Shown: positions 47,168-59,331, counted from the first letter of the stretch. The stretch is DNA of 64,000 bases from Diploscapter coronatus (GCA_964036155.1 OZ038423.1:63751249-63815248); one strand, 5' to 3'. Notes: a model not told the origin generated them from the letters alone. Made by a program: numbers and translations.

Positions 47168-48353
47168 TCATCTCCTTTCCACTTAAACATTTAGACATTT
47201 GCAAATCATCGTATTCTTCTAGAAGCTTATAATTCAAAGAGTGATATTTATCATCGATGAAGTGGATTTGGAAGTATCTCTCCAGTGTTAATAATTGAAG
47301 AGGGCAATAACCGATTAGTGAACACTTGGTCTTTCTCTCTGAAAGCGGAGTATCCATTCACTGATTATTGCTCGTCTTCGGCTGTTGCCATCGGAGTGCA
47401 ATAATCCTACTTATATTTTTCTATTCACTGGCGACACTGGCATATAACACATTCGCCTAACTTTTAAATGGAATTTAACCAGTTTCATTTGAAAACCATA
47501 TTACTCCTGCTTTCTTTTCCAGTTTTTTTCATTTATTCAAATTTGAAAATTACCTAAATGTTATCAATGACTCGTGGTGAAAATCTTTAAAAATCCAAAT
47601 TAACTAATTTTAAGAGTTAGTTGATAACTGAAATATTAGACATAGCGAACGTGATCCTCACTCACAGTTCTATTTTCATTTCTACCTGCGCGTATATTCA
47701 AAACGATGTTATCTTTTCTGGGTTTAAACTGAATTTTCCGTGTAACGTTTTTCGTAAATCTCTAAGTTTATTCAAATACCGTATTTTCTCCGAAAAATGA
47801 TTTGCAACGTTAATTTTAATCCTAGAAATGCGGTATTTTTACAATCGATTTATTATACTCCTCATACACTCATACTCTACACACTCCCATGGACTTGCTT
47901 TGCGTATCTCAATAAATATTTCATACGTTTATCTCTTCATTTTATCTCTTTCTTTTCTTCAATTGGTTAATTTCGGATAGTCCTTTTCATGATATTTGAT
48001 GATCAGCAATTCATAGTTATTTGTCACCTTTAACCCTTTATTATGATCATTCATTTGCACATTTATGAAAAATTCGTATGACTTTGGTATCGATTTGATC
48101 TTATATCTCGAACATTTTTGAAATACAAAATGGGATTTTTTCTTTTCACCCTTCTCGGTAATTTCTTTATATTAGGCCGACATTGTTCGTGTTTTTCAAT
48201 TTTTTTTTACGAATAAAGTTGTCTCTTTTATTGCTACGCGATTTCCCTCGCACTGCGTTTATGTCGTAATGTCGATGATATTTTCGTAACATTTACTATC
48301 GTTTCTTGCACATTTGTAGCATTTTACTATTTCTCTATTTTTCCGAATTTCAA
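47168..48353. other. Intergenic region between cyclin L and the four-gene cluster
   Basis: 1.2 kb, AT-rich, with AATAAATATT near 47910 and CGAATAAAG near 48212 as possible polyadenylation signals. It presumably holds the promoter of the downstream cluster. No exon or repeat is seen. Confidence 0.5.
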
Positions 48354-49780
48354 ATGGCCAGAAAGACGGAGATCGTCGACTACGGCCCTGCGAATTACGT
48401 GATCAGTCGTCACAAGAAGAATCCAGTGATGATTTGGCAGAGCAGAGTCAACAAAAATCGCGTCTACGAATTCATTCTTTCCTCTAAATTCAAGGTCGGC
48501 CTTTAACTGATTTTTCGTGAAAAATTAGGAAAAAATGTTTCAGATACCCGGACTGACTTCCTGGAAATGCTCGAACTGCATGCAGATGAAGGAGAGAAAA
48601 CGAAAAGAGGTTTGTTCAGCTTCACTACTGATTTCTGATAATTTTTCTATTTAGGGCTTCGACATGACGAATCTGAAGATCCCTCTAGTGATGATCGACA
48701 ACGACATCGTTAAGGAGAACCCCGACAGGCCCAACAACGCCCCTCACATCTGCTGGGGGAAGGAGGCTGTCGATGTGGCCGTCAAACGGGCAAAGCTCAA
48801 AATGACGCAGGTTTTCCTGCTCTTCTTGATTCGAAATATTGTTCATTACAGGAAATTGAATGCAAAGAACATATGCTGGAATCCGGAGCTATAAATGCAA
48901 AGAGCTATGTTCTAGAATTGACTCAATCAATAGTTGAACATGGTATATCTAAAATTTAGAAATAATCTATAATTTTTTCGTATGATCTAGTAGAATATCC
49001 ATGCAGTCCTCTTTATCATCACTTTTGTGTCGGATTGCGTGAACTTGTCGAAGAATCGGCCTAATTTATCCGCTTTCCCTAATCGTAACTCGTTATTCTC
49101 AGGTCCAGTTCATTTGAACTCGATGCAGAAGCGACAAGTGAAGAAGCAGATCGATCAACACGCAGAGCCGGCCATAAAGCGACTCAAATTGATTTCGGAG
49201 AAACGCAAAATGGACAATTTGATAAGTGTAGGGCGTTCTTGCGATGCGACTATTTTGCACATTATGCTTTTGCAGGAATGGAATCCTCATGTCATCAACG
49301 AGTACATCAAATGCGACCCGAGCTGTTCCACAGACAATGATGATGATACTGATTTGGTAGATCTTACGAAATATTTTAGAATCATTGTTGAGTTTTTCAG
49401 AACCTTTTCGAGTCCAAGGCAGCCGGCTTGATTCCTGCATTCAATACACCGAAAGGACTTGTGAACGAAAGTGAAGAATGCAAGGAACTCATTAGGATGG
49501 AGCACGATTATGCGGTGGGAATTTCATGTTCTTTTTTTTCTAAATGCGCACATCAGAAAGAATAACTTCTATCTTACTGTGATCTTTCTATATGTCTAAA
49601 AAAACATTCTTTCATTTTATAAAATTTGAAAGAAATTACATATTAGTTCAGCTGCCCTCTAATCCTGAGCCAGTGTCTCGATTTCTGGCGGACGATTTGG
49701 ATGAGATAATCGATGTGGAGTACATCGATGGACAGCCCGAACCGACAGAACTCGACGATGTTCTCTACGAGTGGAAATAG
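48354..49780 (+). CDS. Uncharacterised WxCxxC protein (FLYWCH-like)
   Basis: Eight exons, 300 residues: 48354-48494, 48544-48609, 48655-48810, 48852-48942, 49103-49227, 49276-49356, 49401-49514, 49652-49780. The N-terminal third (VDYGPANYVISRHKKNPVMI, WKCSNCMQMKERKRK, then APHICWG about 55 residues later) has the aromatic-then-WxCxxC...H spacing of FLYWCH-type zinc fingers, but the match is loose. The middle is basic (KRQVKKQIDQHAEPAIKRLK) and the C-terminus acidic (DDLDEIIDVEYIDG), ending LYEWK. A nuclear DNA- or RNA-binding role is a guess. It is the first gene of a tight same-strand series; the next ATG is 190 bp beyond its stop. Confidence 0.72.
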
Positions 49781-49970
49781 CAGTCCAAAAATTTGTTTAG
49801 GAAATTTTGAAAGTCATAATTGTGAAAATCATACCCTTTACTGTGATTACTTTATATGATAAAGCTTTACTGAACCTTTTGTTTATTTTTAATTATCACG
49901 AGATGTTCGAAACATCTTCGATATCTACTCATTCTATCTCGGTTTCCTTGATAATTTGACGAGTTTACAG

Positions 49971-52256
49971 ATGGTGACAATAGCGAAGTCAAAGGAATAT
50001 GCGATGGAGCGGAAGAGGAGAAGGAAGGAGCTGATAGACGGTAATGAAGCTATTGCGAGAGGGGATGATGGAAGTGAAACGAGCAGCACCCCTACTGAGG
50101 AACAGGTGGGAATTTTAGATCCTGAACAATTAAAAACATAAGTTTGGCCCCTTTGGTTTCCGCCTTCTTTTCGGCAAAATAGTAAAGGGAAAAAAGTTAC
50201 AAAACGATGGGGTAGTAACTACAATAAGTCTATTGTTTAGAGAACATTTTCAGGAAAAGCAATCGATCATGGTAGTATCGATGGACCCTCCCGAACCGCC
50301 TCCCAACGAGCCGCCCTACACTCAGCAGGAAATCAGACAGATCATGAAGAACATCTACAAGGGCAGGATCATGTTCGTCCAGAAACGCACTATTCACTTC
50401 CTGAGAGCCAAGGTCGATCCCAGATGGTACTATATCGTTGTCGGAACCAAGGTATGAAAGTTGTTTTTCCTTCTGAAAGTGTAAATTTGGAAATCTCGAG
50501 CCATTCCAAATGAGAATAGAAATTAACATTTATCCATCCGTATTTAATTAATTTCAAATTTCAGCCCTACCAAGCAGAGGCTTTCTTTGAAATGCTTGAC
50601 ACAACTCAGATCGATCCATACTTGTCATTCCATGTCAATTTCCGGTTGTGTGGAGGAAAAGGAGGTCAAAATCATCTCCTGTAGAATTGAAGCCACAATG
50701 AATGAATTTCAGGATTCGGTTCTTTGCTGAAATCCTTCAGAGTGAACAAAAGCACGAATCAGCTGATGTGCAGAGATCTGAATGGAAGGAGACTGGCCTC
50801 TGTGGAAGAAGAGAAGAAGTTGAGACGATGGTTAGAGAGGGCTGCTGACAGAGAGAAGGAACGGGTAGAGAAGAGGTCGGATAAATTTCAGCCGATCATT
50901 TTTTTCAAACATGTCTGCCCATTTTTCATGATCACTTTTGCAGAAAGGTTCGATATGAGAAGCTGAAATCTGACAAACCAAAGCACGAATTCAACGACAC
51001 TGAATACATTCGAGTCAGAGAGGAAATACTGGAAAGGACTGAGGATGCTTGCGAAGAAGGTTTGCTAATTGATACTCTTGAAAGATCATGCAACTTGAAT
51101 GTCGAGTTCATGAAGATAAAATATCCATAACTTTGAAAAACACGAAAATTCACAGAAAATCACCTCTACTATTTCTTTTCAGCTTTTCAACGTGTCAGAG
51201 AGCAGAAGGAGAAAGCAGAACTAGAAAAGATTCTGAAAGGAAGCAAGGAAAAGAAGGAGGAGCCAGATGAAGAGGAGGAATTGCCTGTAGATGGAGAGGA
51301 TCCGATTGAGTGTCTGTTTGGAGGAAGGGGCAAGATGAAAAGGGCTCGGACAAACACGGAGGAGAAGGGCAAAGATGCTAAGAAGGCTAAGTAAGAATAT
51401 TTTCTTATTCATTTTTATGAAAAATTCCTTTTTTCAGAAAGGACTATGAGAGTTCCTCCTCTGATTCCGAAGACGACATCGATCTGGAACAGATTCAACT
51501 GCTCAAAGAGTACATCTCCAACAAGGAAAATACTGATGTAAGTTCACCTATGTCGATCTACATTTTGTAAATGGAAAATTCGAGATTTAAGTCGCATCTC
51601 GTTTGTTTACCAGAACGAATTGTCTGTAATAAAATTTTTTCAATAGACTAGCTTCGATGTTTCTGCGCAGAGATCAAATGATTATTTTTCAGGGACCAAG
51701 CTGCTCGAAGTCCGACAAAGAATTGCCTGCAAAGGCGAAGAAGACCGAATCTCCGAGAAAGAAGGAAGATGGAAAGAAGCAGGATAAAGAAAAGAAAGCA
51801 GCTGAAGAGAAGCAACAGGAAGAGGAGCATTTCGAACCGATCGACCCCAGCAAATTTGCGACTGTCGAAAAACTCGAGCAGATTGGGGCAAATCATCTCA
51901 AATTCGAGTTGCAAGGTACATTTTGGAAACTTGTCAAACTTAATTTCGAAACTCATCAAAAATAATTTCTTGGAAAGTACACCCAATTTGAAGAGAAAAT
52001 TTGTCAGGAATGAAAACTAAGTGAACTTTCCAAGACATCTAAAACAACGACTGGAATTGCATTCTCTCCGTGTAAAACTGAAATACATACAGAAAATATT
52101 GTATTTTTTGTTATAATTTTTCCTTCAGCTCGCGGTCTGAAATGTGGCGGCACAGTTCATGAAAGGGCGGAACGCCTTTTCTCGGTCAAGGACTTGCAGC
52201 CGAAGAACTATCCCAAGAATCTGCTGGCAAATGGAGGGAAGAAGGGCAGCAAATAG
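49971..52256 (+). CDS. SDE2: SDE2 homologue (ubiquitin-fold precursor, SAP domain)
   Basis: Nine exons, 456 residues: 49971-50105, 50254-50451, 50565-50664, 50713-50875, 50944-51059, 51183-51390, 51438-51537, 51693-51915, 52129-52256. The hallmark [15 protein letters not shown] is followed by [20 protein letters not shown], a Glu/Lys/Arg coiled coil, acidic linkers and a C-terminal SAP-like helix pair ([33 protein letters not shown]). In human and yeast, SDE2 is cleaved after the first Gly-Gly of GGKGG, releasing a ubiquitin-like fold; the remainder works in replication-stress signalling and in spliceosomes. Here ~141 residues precede the site, against ~77 in human, so the N-terminus is extended (Pro-rich [10 protein letters not shown]). 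The ATG follows TTTACAG directly. An internal Met at ~50264 could be the true start, giving a shorter fold. Confidence 0.9.
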
Positions 52257-52544
52257 ACCGAAGATTTACTCTAATTTATTAACTTTTAATGAGAATTACA
52301 CATATTTTAAATTTCATCGTTCTATTTATTCTAATTTGTGATCTTACTATTTCTAATTCATCCCCAAAACATTCGTATCATTGTATCGTGAATTTTAGTA
52401 GTGATAAATTTGATTTTTTTTTTTAAACTTTATCAACGTTCCCATAACTTCCGTTCGAGACGGATGAAATATTTTCTAACTTTTATAGGGTTTTAAAAAT
52501 CATCAGTTTGTTCAAATTCAGAATCGAGTAGTCGGATTTGGGAA

Positions 52545-55020
52545 ATGAAGCTTCGCACAGCTCGAGTCCAAACTAAGAAGGGCGATGCAGTCGCTAAGAA
52601 GGTATTATTTAAAATGTTAAAAGAAACTACAAATGCTCTAAAATTCAGGTCAAAGCTCCGAAACGAAAGCAGCCAGTGGAAGAAGAAATGAAGGAAGAAG
52701 ACGAGCTGCAAGTGGTGGAATTGGAGGAATCAGAAGAAGAGGAAGAAGAAATTGAAGAGCCCAAGAAGAAACAGGCGAAGACTGAGGAAGAAGTGAAAGT
52801 AAAGGAAGGGAAGAAGGAGTTCAACGAACAGGAAAGACTGCAGGACGCTAAGGAACAGGTTAATATTTCTCTTTTCATAGATAATGACATTCAAACTTTC
52901 ACTTGATTTCTTTTTTAACCTGCGATTTTATTCCGCTTTTCATTGAGATAATAGCAAAAAGTAAACTATTGAATCAACATTCTTTATCTCCACTCCAATA
53001 TGCAACGATAATGGAATTTCTAGGCTCGAGTTGCCCTGCCGACCATCCGCAAGTACTTCGAGAATATCGAGGACAAGTCGCTGTTTCCTGAAATCGACCA
53101 GCAGCTGCAGCTCAACGTCGTCTACAAGAAACCCAACACGAAATCTGTTGGGGCCAGGAAAGTCATGTGAGTTGGGCTCAAGATAGTCTAGAGGCAATTC
53201 TCAAATTGCAGTACTCTGCCCTGTTCTTCCCGCAATCTGAACAACACGACCATCTGCGTAATCATGCCTGATTTGGATCAGTCAGAAGCAGCGAGAAAGG
53301 ATGTGGACGTGGGAAAACAGGCCAGGGAGTGGCAGGCCAAACTCGAGCAAGACCATGCAATCACTAACAAACACTACTCTCTTGTGAGTGCTCTCCTTTC
53401 AAAGCGATTACCACCAAAAGATTTTAACATTTCTATTTCATGCTTAGAACTGTTTAACGTCTCGTTCCTGGTTTTCATAACAATATGAAAATATTGTTTT
53501 CCTTCCATCTTTCAATAATTCCAAGAATTACTCTTCACGAAGAAAATTTCATTTATTTTGAGGAACAAATATTTCAGCTTCTGACCCACCGTCAGCTGAA
53601 GCGCGAATACTCCCAGTACAAGGAGAAGAGAGATCTGGCGAACGCCTACGACATGTTCCTGTGCGATGCGAGGGTCTTCAAATCTGTCAAATCTTTTCTC
53701 GGAAAGGAATTCCACAGAGCTCACAAGTAAGATTAACGTTTCTGCTCAGATATTTATTTGAAGCATTTTCAGAGTGCCGTTCATTCTTCGCTACGAGCTT
53801 CCCTTCGTCAATCAGATCTCCAAATATCTCAACTCTACTGAAATCCCCACTGGCAACTTCGTCCATCGACTGTATGTTATTCAACGTTGTTTCATTTGTT
53901 TTTTTTTCTTTTCTAATTTACCCTTGCCTCTTTTCCTGAATAATTTCTAAGTTAATTTTCAGTTGCGTCCGCTTCGGTGACTTCCGTCTGAACAATGCAG
54001 ATCTTGTATCGAATGTGGACACAATCCTGACTGCTCTGGTCAAATTGGCGCCTGGCGGATGGAGGAATGTGAGGAGAATCGATGTCCAGCCTGTCGGAGG
54101 GAAGCCCTCTCTGCCCATTTATACTGATGAAGGTGGGATTTTGACATTTGAAATAATAGGCAACTCCGGAAACAAAACATCCCAAAGAGGAATAGTGTAG
54201 AAGGAGTGGAGTGCATTTTGCTTTATTAACCCTATCCTAGATTCGATATCAAGAATGCTAGAGTGTCATATCCGACTGTCCAAAGAATAACTTCATTAAT
54301 GCAAGAAAAAAAACTTTAGAAAAGGAAACAGTTTATAAAGTTATTGTACACTTCATAAAACGTCGATTTTTTAGCTTATTTATGTCATTCATCCTGTATT
54401 AAAACTCCTATAGAAGTCTTCAGGCTCTGCAAACGATGTGGTGATTGAGGCGTCGAAAACTCTGAAGAAAAGACTGGAGAAGAGGAATGCAGAGGTCATC
54501 GACGAATGCAACACGCTGCCTGATGGACTCACGGTGTGAATGTAGAAATGATTATTTTTAAACAAAACTTTCAGTTGGCAATTCGAAAGAACGGCAAGAC
54601 TCGAGTCATCAAGGAGGACGACAAAAAGAGGGTTCTCTATCCCACTAGTGAGTTTTTATTGTTCCAATATCTGAAACCTAGGAAATTTCACCCATCCTTG
54701 GTGCAGCACTATTTTTCCAAATTATGATTCTTTCTAAATTAATGAGGTTTTTCCCATTCCAGTCCACGATGAGTGGCGCAGTGGCGAGACGATGAAGCCG
54801 AAAATCAATCCGGCAAAGGTCGAGGCCAAGCGAAAGAGAAGGGCGATTGAGAAGGTTATTCTTTATTTTCAGTCATCTTCCACTATTTTATTGTTTTCAG
54901 AAGAAGCGAGCAGCCGCAGCGAAGAGAAGAGAAACTGACAAGACGAAGGAAAAGTTGAAGAAAGTCGCTGAGAAGATGAAGAAAAAGGCCGCAGTCAGCA
55001 AGGCGAAGAAAACTGCCTAA
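52545..55020 (+). CDS. RSL1D1: Ribosomal-L1-domain nucleolar protein (RSL1D1/Cic1-like)
   Basis: Eleven exons, 464 residues: 52545-52601, 52649-52858, 53034-53166, 53212-53393, 53578-53726, 53773-53871, 53963-54132, 54424-54533, 54575-54647, 54763-54854, 54901-55020. A basic N-terminus and an acidic Glu/Lys stretch (LEESEEEEEEIEEPKKK) lead to the L1 fold: LPCSSRNLNNTTICVIMPD, YDMFLCDARVFKSVKSFLGK, VPFILRYELPFVNQ, FVHRLCVRFGDFRLNNADLV and RRIDVQPVGGKPSLPIYTDE. The tail is Lys/Ala-rich (KKRAAAAKRRETDKTKEKLK). Family members act in nucleolar 60S ribosome assembly and proteasome tethering. It is third in the gene series. Confidence 0.92.
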
Positions 55021-55350
55021 ACGCGGAAGTTATTTCGATTTATTTTGATTTTTCAAAGTTTAATTCTGTTGATGCACAATAATTGATTATTCAAAATTAT
55101 CCTAATTTCAAAATGATCAATTTTGTGCATTCGGCGATTCTTGTTGATTTTATTTGTTTTTTTTCTCCACTTGTTGCCGTTTTCTGTTAGTTTTTTTTTT
55201 TAGAAATTATGTTTCAGAATAAATTGAGTTGTTGAATTACGAAGTTATTTTTGAAGAAAATATTGGATCGTCCAATAATTACTTGAAATTCTTTATGTTT
55301 TCAAAGATTAATTTCCAACAAATTGCAGAAGAGCAGTTTCGAGCTTCAAA

Positions 55351-56182
55351 ATGGGGATGCCATGGTACTGGATCGAGCACCCCACAAGAAAGATCCTTTT
55401 GAAGTGAGTGAAAAGTCCCGAGTTTATGACGGAATGCGATAATTCATTCTATCAATTTACAATCTCTTCCGAAAGGCAAATAACATGTGATGGTCGAGAT
55501 ATTATTTATCACTCATTTTCCAGATAATTTTAGAATTAAGTTCGAGAATTGCAATTACCAAAATACATTTATAAAGTCTAATGACGCTATGGTTTTGAGT
55601 GTTCAGAAAGCTTCTGTTGAGACAGAGTTTGATTGATAAAATATGCACGTCAAATATAGTTGGCGATATAAAGTCATGTCAGAGCTTGCGTAAATTACTA
55701 TTTTTGAAAGCGAATTTGTACGTAATTGATTTTCAAGTCTCGTTATCATTGTATTTGAAAACAATGAGAATAATAATAACAACGAAAAAATCAAAAAATA
55801 TATTATTCCATAGATCTCATAGAATTTTATCTTTCAGATGTTATTATTGGGCAGCATTCTCGACCTACCCGATTTACGTGGCCTTCAATTTCAAGGACTA
55901 CATTCCAACTCGAGAACAGGTAAGTAATCATTTGATCAGATATCATTTATTCAATTCAATTACGTTTCTATTATGAGTTCAGAGGGGCGGAGCTTTAACT
56001 AAATTTAGAAGCAAATCATTAATTGAGAGATATCGGTTCCGCCCTCTAAAAATTGAAATTTTCTACAATGAATGAAAAATTCGTATCTTATCACAAGAAA
56101 TTATGAATGAGCAGATGAATTTCAGGTTCTTGGAACGAAAACGTGGAACGATGAACAGGATACAGCAAGCAAGAAATCGTGA
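55351..56182 (+). CDS. 63-residue single-pass membrane protein
   Basis: Exons 55351-55403, 55838-55919, 56126-56182 give 63 residues and sum to whole codons. A short N-terminus (MGMPWYWIEHPTRKILLK) is followed by one aromatic membrane segment (CYYWAAFSTYPIYVAFNF) and a polar tail (KDYIPTREQVLGTKTWNDEQ) ending in KKS. It looks like a small mitochondrial inner-membrane or respiratory-complex accessory protein, but I recognise no family. A TTGCAG acceptor-like word lies 23 bp upstream of the ATG. It is last in the gene series. Confidence 0.6.
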
Positions 56183-56641
56183 GAATAGAGGCCGGGTCTT
56201 GAAGGAAAATCACAAGGAACGAGTAACTCTTATGTAAATGAATTGGACTAGATTATTAGTGCAGGAATCGAGATTAGATCTAATGTTGTTATTTGTTTGG
56301 AGTTTGAATGAGAACATAAACCGATAATTTTATGAAAAACGAAACATATTCGTAGTAGCACCGTAATTTGATTTGAAATGAGCCAGCTATTTACAAACTA
56401 AGCTAAATTGAATAGTTCAGAGTGGAACAGAATAGAATTAGAATAATATAGTATAAAGTAGGAGTAGCATGGATATCGAAGAGAAGTAGAAGATTTGTGA
56501 TGACCCGTTGCATTCTTCTGAAATTCAATAATTTCGAAATCTGATGATTTTTAGAAAGAAAAGAATGTTGAATTGCAATAGATATGCATTATTTTATTCT
56601 GAAATACTAGGACCTTCTGAACTCAAAATTTTAAACATTTA
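56183..56641. other. 3' flank of the operon candidate
   Basis: About 460 bp, purine-rich on the plus strand, without an exon I can support. It ends at the left TA of the inverted-repeat element at 56642. Confidence 0.45.
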
Positions 56642-57199
56642 CAGGGTGCGTAAAACATATTGATATCTTTCAATTCAAGTGACCATAAAAGTCGAAGTAT
56701 TTGATCAATTAGCTTGAAACTTAGCACATTACTAAATCTATACTAATAGAAAAGATTCATTTAGTTCCAAGAAAATATTTATGCTAATTTTCTAAACCAT
56801 CGAAGATTTATATTGAAAAATTGGCAACCGAAGATATTTTGTTCCAGAATTTCAATAAGTGTTAGAGTTAGATGATTCTGACCGATATAGCTAATAGAGT
56901 TGATCTCTAGCTTGAAAATGAAACCAAAATCAGCTCAGAAGTCCTACTCTAAGCTTACTTACGAGCACTTTATCTGCACAAATTTGAAAGGAAAAATGAA
57001 ATTTAGCAACAAAGTTTCAAGTGGTCGGTGGTTTTTGGTCTGCTATATCCTCATATGCAAATTTTATATGAGAATATCATACATGAAAATCTTCCCTATG
57101 GACTATTGATTGCGAAAATATCAGGTTTTTTGAATACAAACTCATTTTTGCACTATTTATAGCTTAAGGGAAAATGATCAATATTTTGCGCGCACCCTG
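56642..57199. mobile_element. Tc1/mariner-type MITE with TA target-site duplication
   Basis: Inverted ends CAGGGTGCG...CGCACCCTG are flanked on both sides by TA (56640-56641 and 57200-57201). Similarity continues inward: AAAACATATTGATATCTTTC on the left against the complement of GATCAATATTTTGCGCG on the right. At 558 bp it is too short for a transposase, and its one 70-codon frame has no transposase feature. It is therefore a non-autonomous copy. It ends 50 bp from the last codon of the minus-strand Ly6-like gene. Confidence 0.85.
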
Positions 57200-57248
57200 T
57201 ACGAAATCATTATTTCATGATTTTTTGAGAATGCAGATAAGAAATGAC

Positions 57249-58112
57249 CTAGAATATGACGAATTCTTTCAACTCAAATAACTTCTTTAAATGTAAATTA
57301 CCTGAATCACAGCAACAGACGTTATAGGTTTCGAAATTATCGTTTTCCTCCCTACACCCATTGGACTGACATTCTGTCCCTTCATACTTTGACGGAACGC
57401 TGATCTTCCCGCAATCCCTCATGACTATATTCGTTATTTCCCCCACACCGATGTAGTGCGCTGTCACCTTCTGGCAGAACTTCACATCAGGCCCGCAGGT
57501 CACTGGCCTGTTGGGCTCATCGAACTCTTCGCCCAGCAACTCTCCTAAATGCGAGGATTATTATTCAGTCTAAACAGACCTAGGGAGCACTTTCGTCAGA
57601 CGAAGAAAATATGCGCGGGGGGTAGTGTCGGAAGAGTAAAATTGCAGTAGTGACGTCATCATAGACAGCCAAAATTTTCCGAGATTTTCGAGTTAGAGAT
57701 ACAAAAACCTTAAGAAAATATTATGGGGGTAGGTCGCAAGGGTTTTCTGACGATCGTCCTCCCTAGGACGGAGTCTAAATCATTCAAATTTTCAGATGAT
57801 AGATAAAATATATAATGAGGGATGTCCCTTAAATGAATTTCCTTTGTAGCATTGGTTGTACTATATCATAGTCAGATTTTTTGTTTCGTATTCTCCATCA
57901 ATGGTTGAACGATTGATTAGTAAATTTATCATTTTCACTTCAGGGAACATCCTCAAATGAAATATGAGAAATCGTGAACCTCTCATTTCCTGCCGACAAG
58001 TCAGTGGATGGTACAGTTTGACTGTTCCATTTTTATCTGCAGGAGCACAGAACACTGGGGATAAAATTACAACAAGAACTAGAAGTACTGTAGTTGAAGG
58101 AAAACACAACAT
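57249..58112 (-). CDS. Secreted Cys-rich Ly6/uPAR-like protein
   Basis: Two minus-strand exons, 57980-58112 and 57249-57544, give 142 residues. A signal peptide (MLCFPSTTVLLVLVVILSPV, cleavage near FCA|PAD) leads to a domain with LTCRQ, TCGPDVKFCQ, MRDCGKI, TECQSNGC and YNVCCCDS, the cysteine rhythm of three-finger Ly6 proteins. Such proteins normally end CCCxxxxCN. Here the frame runs from CCCDSG straight into NLHLKKLFELKEFVIF and stops. A donor GTAATT at the CCCDS codons suggests a final exon was once, or still is, spliced on, but none is visible, and a MITE lies immediately beyond. The upstream TTGCAG near 58191 may be the spliced-leader site. No membrane anchor follows. Confidence 0.65.
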
Positions 58113-59331
58113 AGCTTGCAAATGAAGTCTGGTGATTGTTGATTGAGAAAGGAATTCCACAGAAGGACGAGAAACTTTTGATCCCTGCAATTAAATTTTA
58201 TTAGCATTCAGTGCACAACTCTGAGAAGAAACGATGAAAATCATAAACGAAAAATGAGAAGGAATGATTTTTTAGAGAAATTGATAAGGAAGTTGGGGAG
58301 AAAAATGGGGAAAGACTGGGTGCGTGCGTGAGAGAGGAGAAGATTCTGGTGCAAAGTCAATTTACAAGCTAATTAGCGCCCTATCAGCACGGCTTATCAC
58401 TGTCAATTAATTAAGGGCTATTATAGGAACAAAGAGCCACTCTCTTTCCCCGTTTTCTCTAACCAATGACTTTTCTCTAGTCTTATCATCGTAGCGAGTT
58501 CGATTTTGGTACAATCAGACAATCAATAGCTTTCTAGGAGATGAGAACTTCCGAGATGATCGTAAATTCGGAACTGCTCATTGATAGATCAGGGATTCTC
58601 GGGGGTGATGCAATTATGCTCACAGACAGATAACTAGCTGGCGTGAGAATGGGGAGATTAATTTTATTTTATACTGACTATCAGAAGCCTATCATCGGGT
58701 GACAGATAGCAAATCAATATTCAATTGGAAATAAACCTTATGAACTAATAATAACATGGAAAAGTATATTGGAAAAAGTTAGATGATATCTGTATCTGTA
58801 TCTGAATCTGAATATAATGATTTAGTAAGCAGTATGTGACTAAAAACTACAGTAGTAAAATGTATATTTTCTTGAGTTGCATTATATATTTTTCAAGTAA
58901 GATTGAAGATACGATCTTTCGAATTCTTGTCTTCATCTTCATTCTTAGCGGATATAAAATGGAGTTTTAGCTCCTGCGTTTACGAGTCAATATGCGAATG
59001 AATAGATTATTTTCAACATCGAACTTTTTTAATTCATTACCCTTCCCTGAATATTTTTGAAACGTTTGAAGATTTCCAGATTATTTTTTGACGAATTGTC
59101 CTTGTTATTCATTATGCCAAAGTTAAGATATTGGAAATTTTAGTTCTTCAATCTCAATGTGTGTTGATGGCTATTTGGTTAATGTATTCTAGTATTTACT
59201 TGTCGAAAATTGAATAAAATGAGAATCAATAACTTTTTATTTTTTTTTTTAATACTAAAATCCCTTGTTAACCGGGATGTGATATTTTTGTTTCGTGCAA
59301 AAAATCTAAATCGAATATTGTTTAGAAAGCT
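58113..59331. other. Divergent intergenic region, Ly6-like / ARMT1
   Basis: 1.2 kb between two divergent genes. It contains the GATA-site cluster at 58381-58708 and a short TATCTG-type microsatellite at about 58786-58812. No exon is seen. Confidence 0.5.
58381..58708. promoter_or_regulatory. Candidate GATA-site cluster upstream of the Ly6-like gene
   Basis: Seven or more WGATAR-type words (CTATCA, CTTATCA, CTTATCAT, TTGATAGA, AGATAA, CTATCAT, AGATAG) occur in about 330 bp, 270-600 bp upstream of the Ly6-like ATG. Suggests gut-type expression; based on word density alone. Confidence 0.35.

Larger units (their letters stand above)
48354..56182 (+). other. Candidate four-gene operon
   Basis: Four plus-strand genes are separated stop-to-ATG by 190, 288 and 330 bp. 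An acceptor-like TTTACAG, AATTCAG or TTGCAG lies 0-37 bp before each downstream ATG. T-rich runs lie in the second and third spacers (52413-52425, 55190-55201), where nematode operons carry the element guiding SL2 splicing. Inferred from spacing and splice-like words. Confidence 0.55.

Noticed and set aside
55599..55976. 125-codon open frame between the exons of the small membrane protein
   Set aside because: It is mostly intron; only its end coincides with exon 55838-55919, and the spliced model explains that part.
56900..57109. 70-codon frame inside the MITE as a transposase remnant
   Set aside because: Too short, no DDE/D residues in context and no helix-turn-helix; composition is ordinary for AT-rich DNA.
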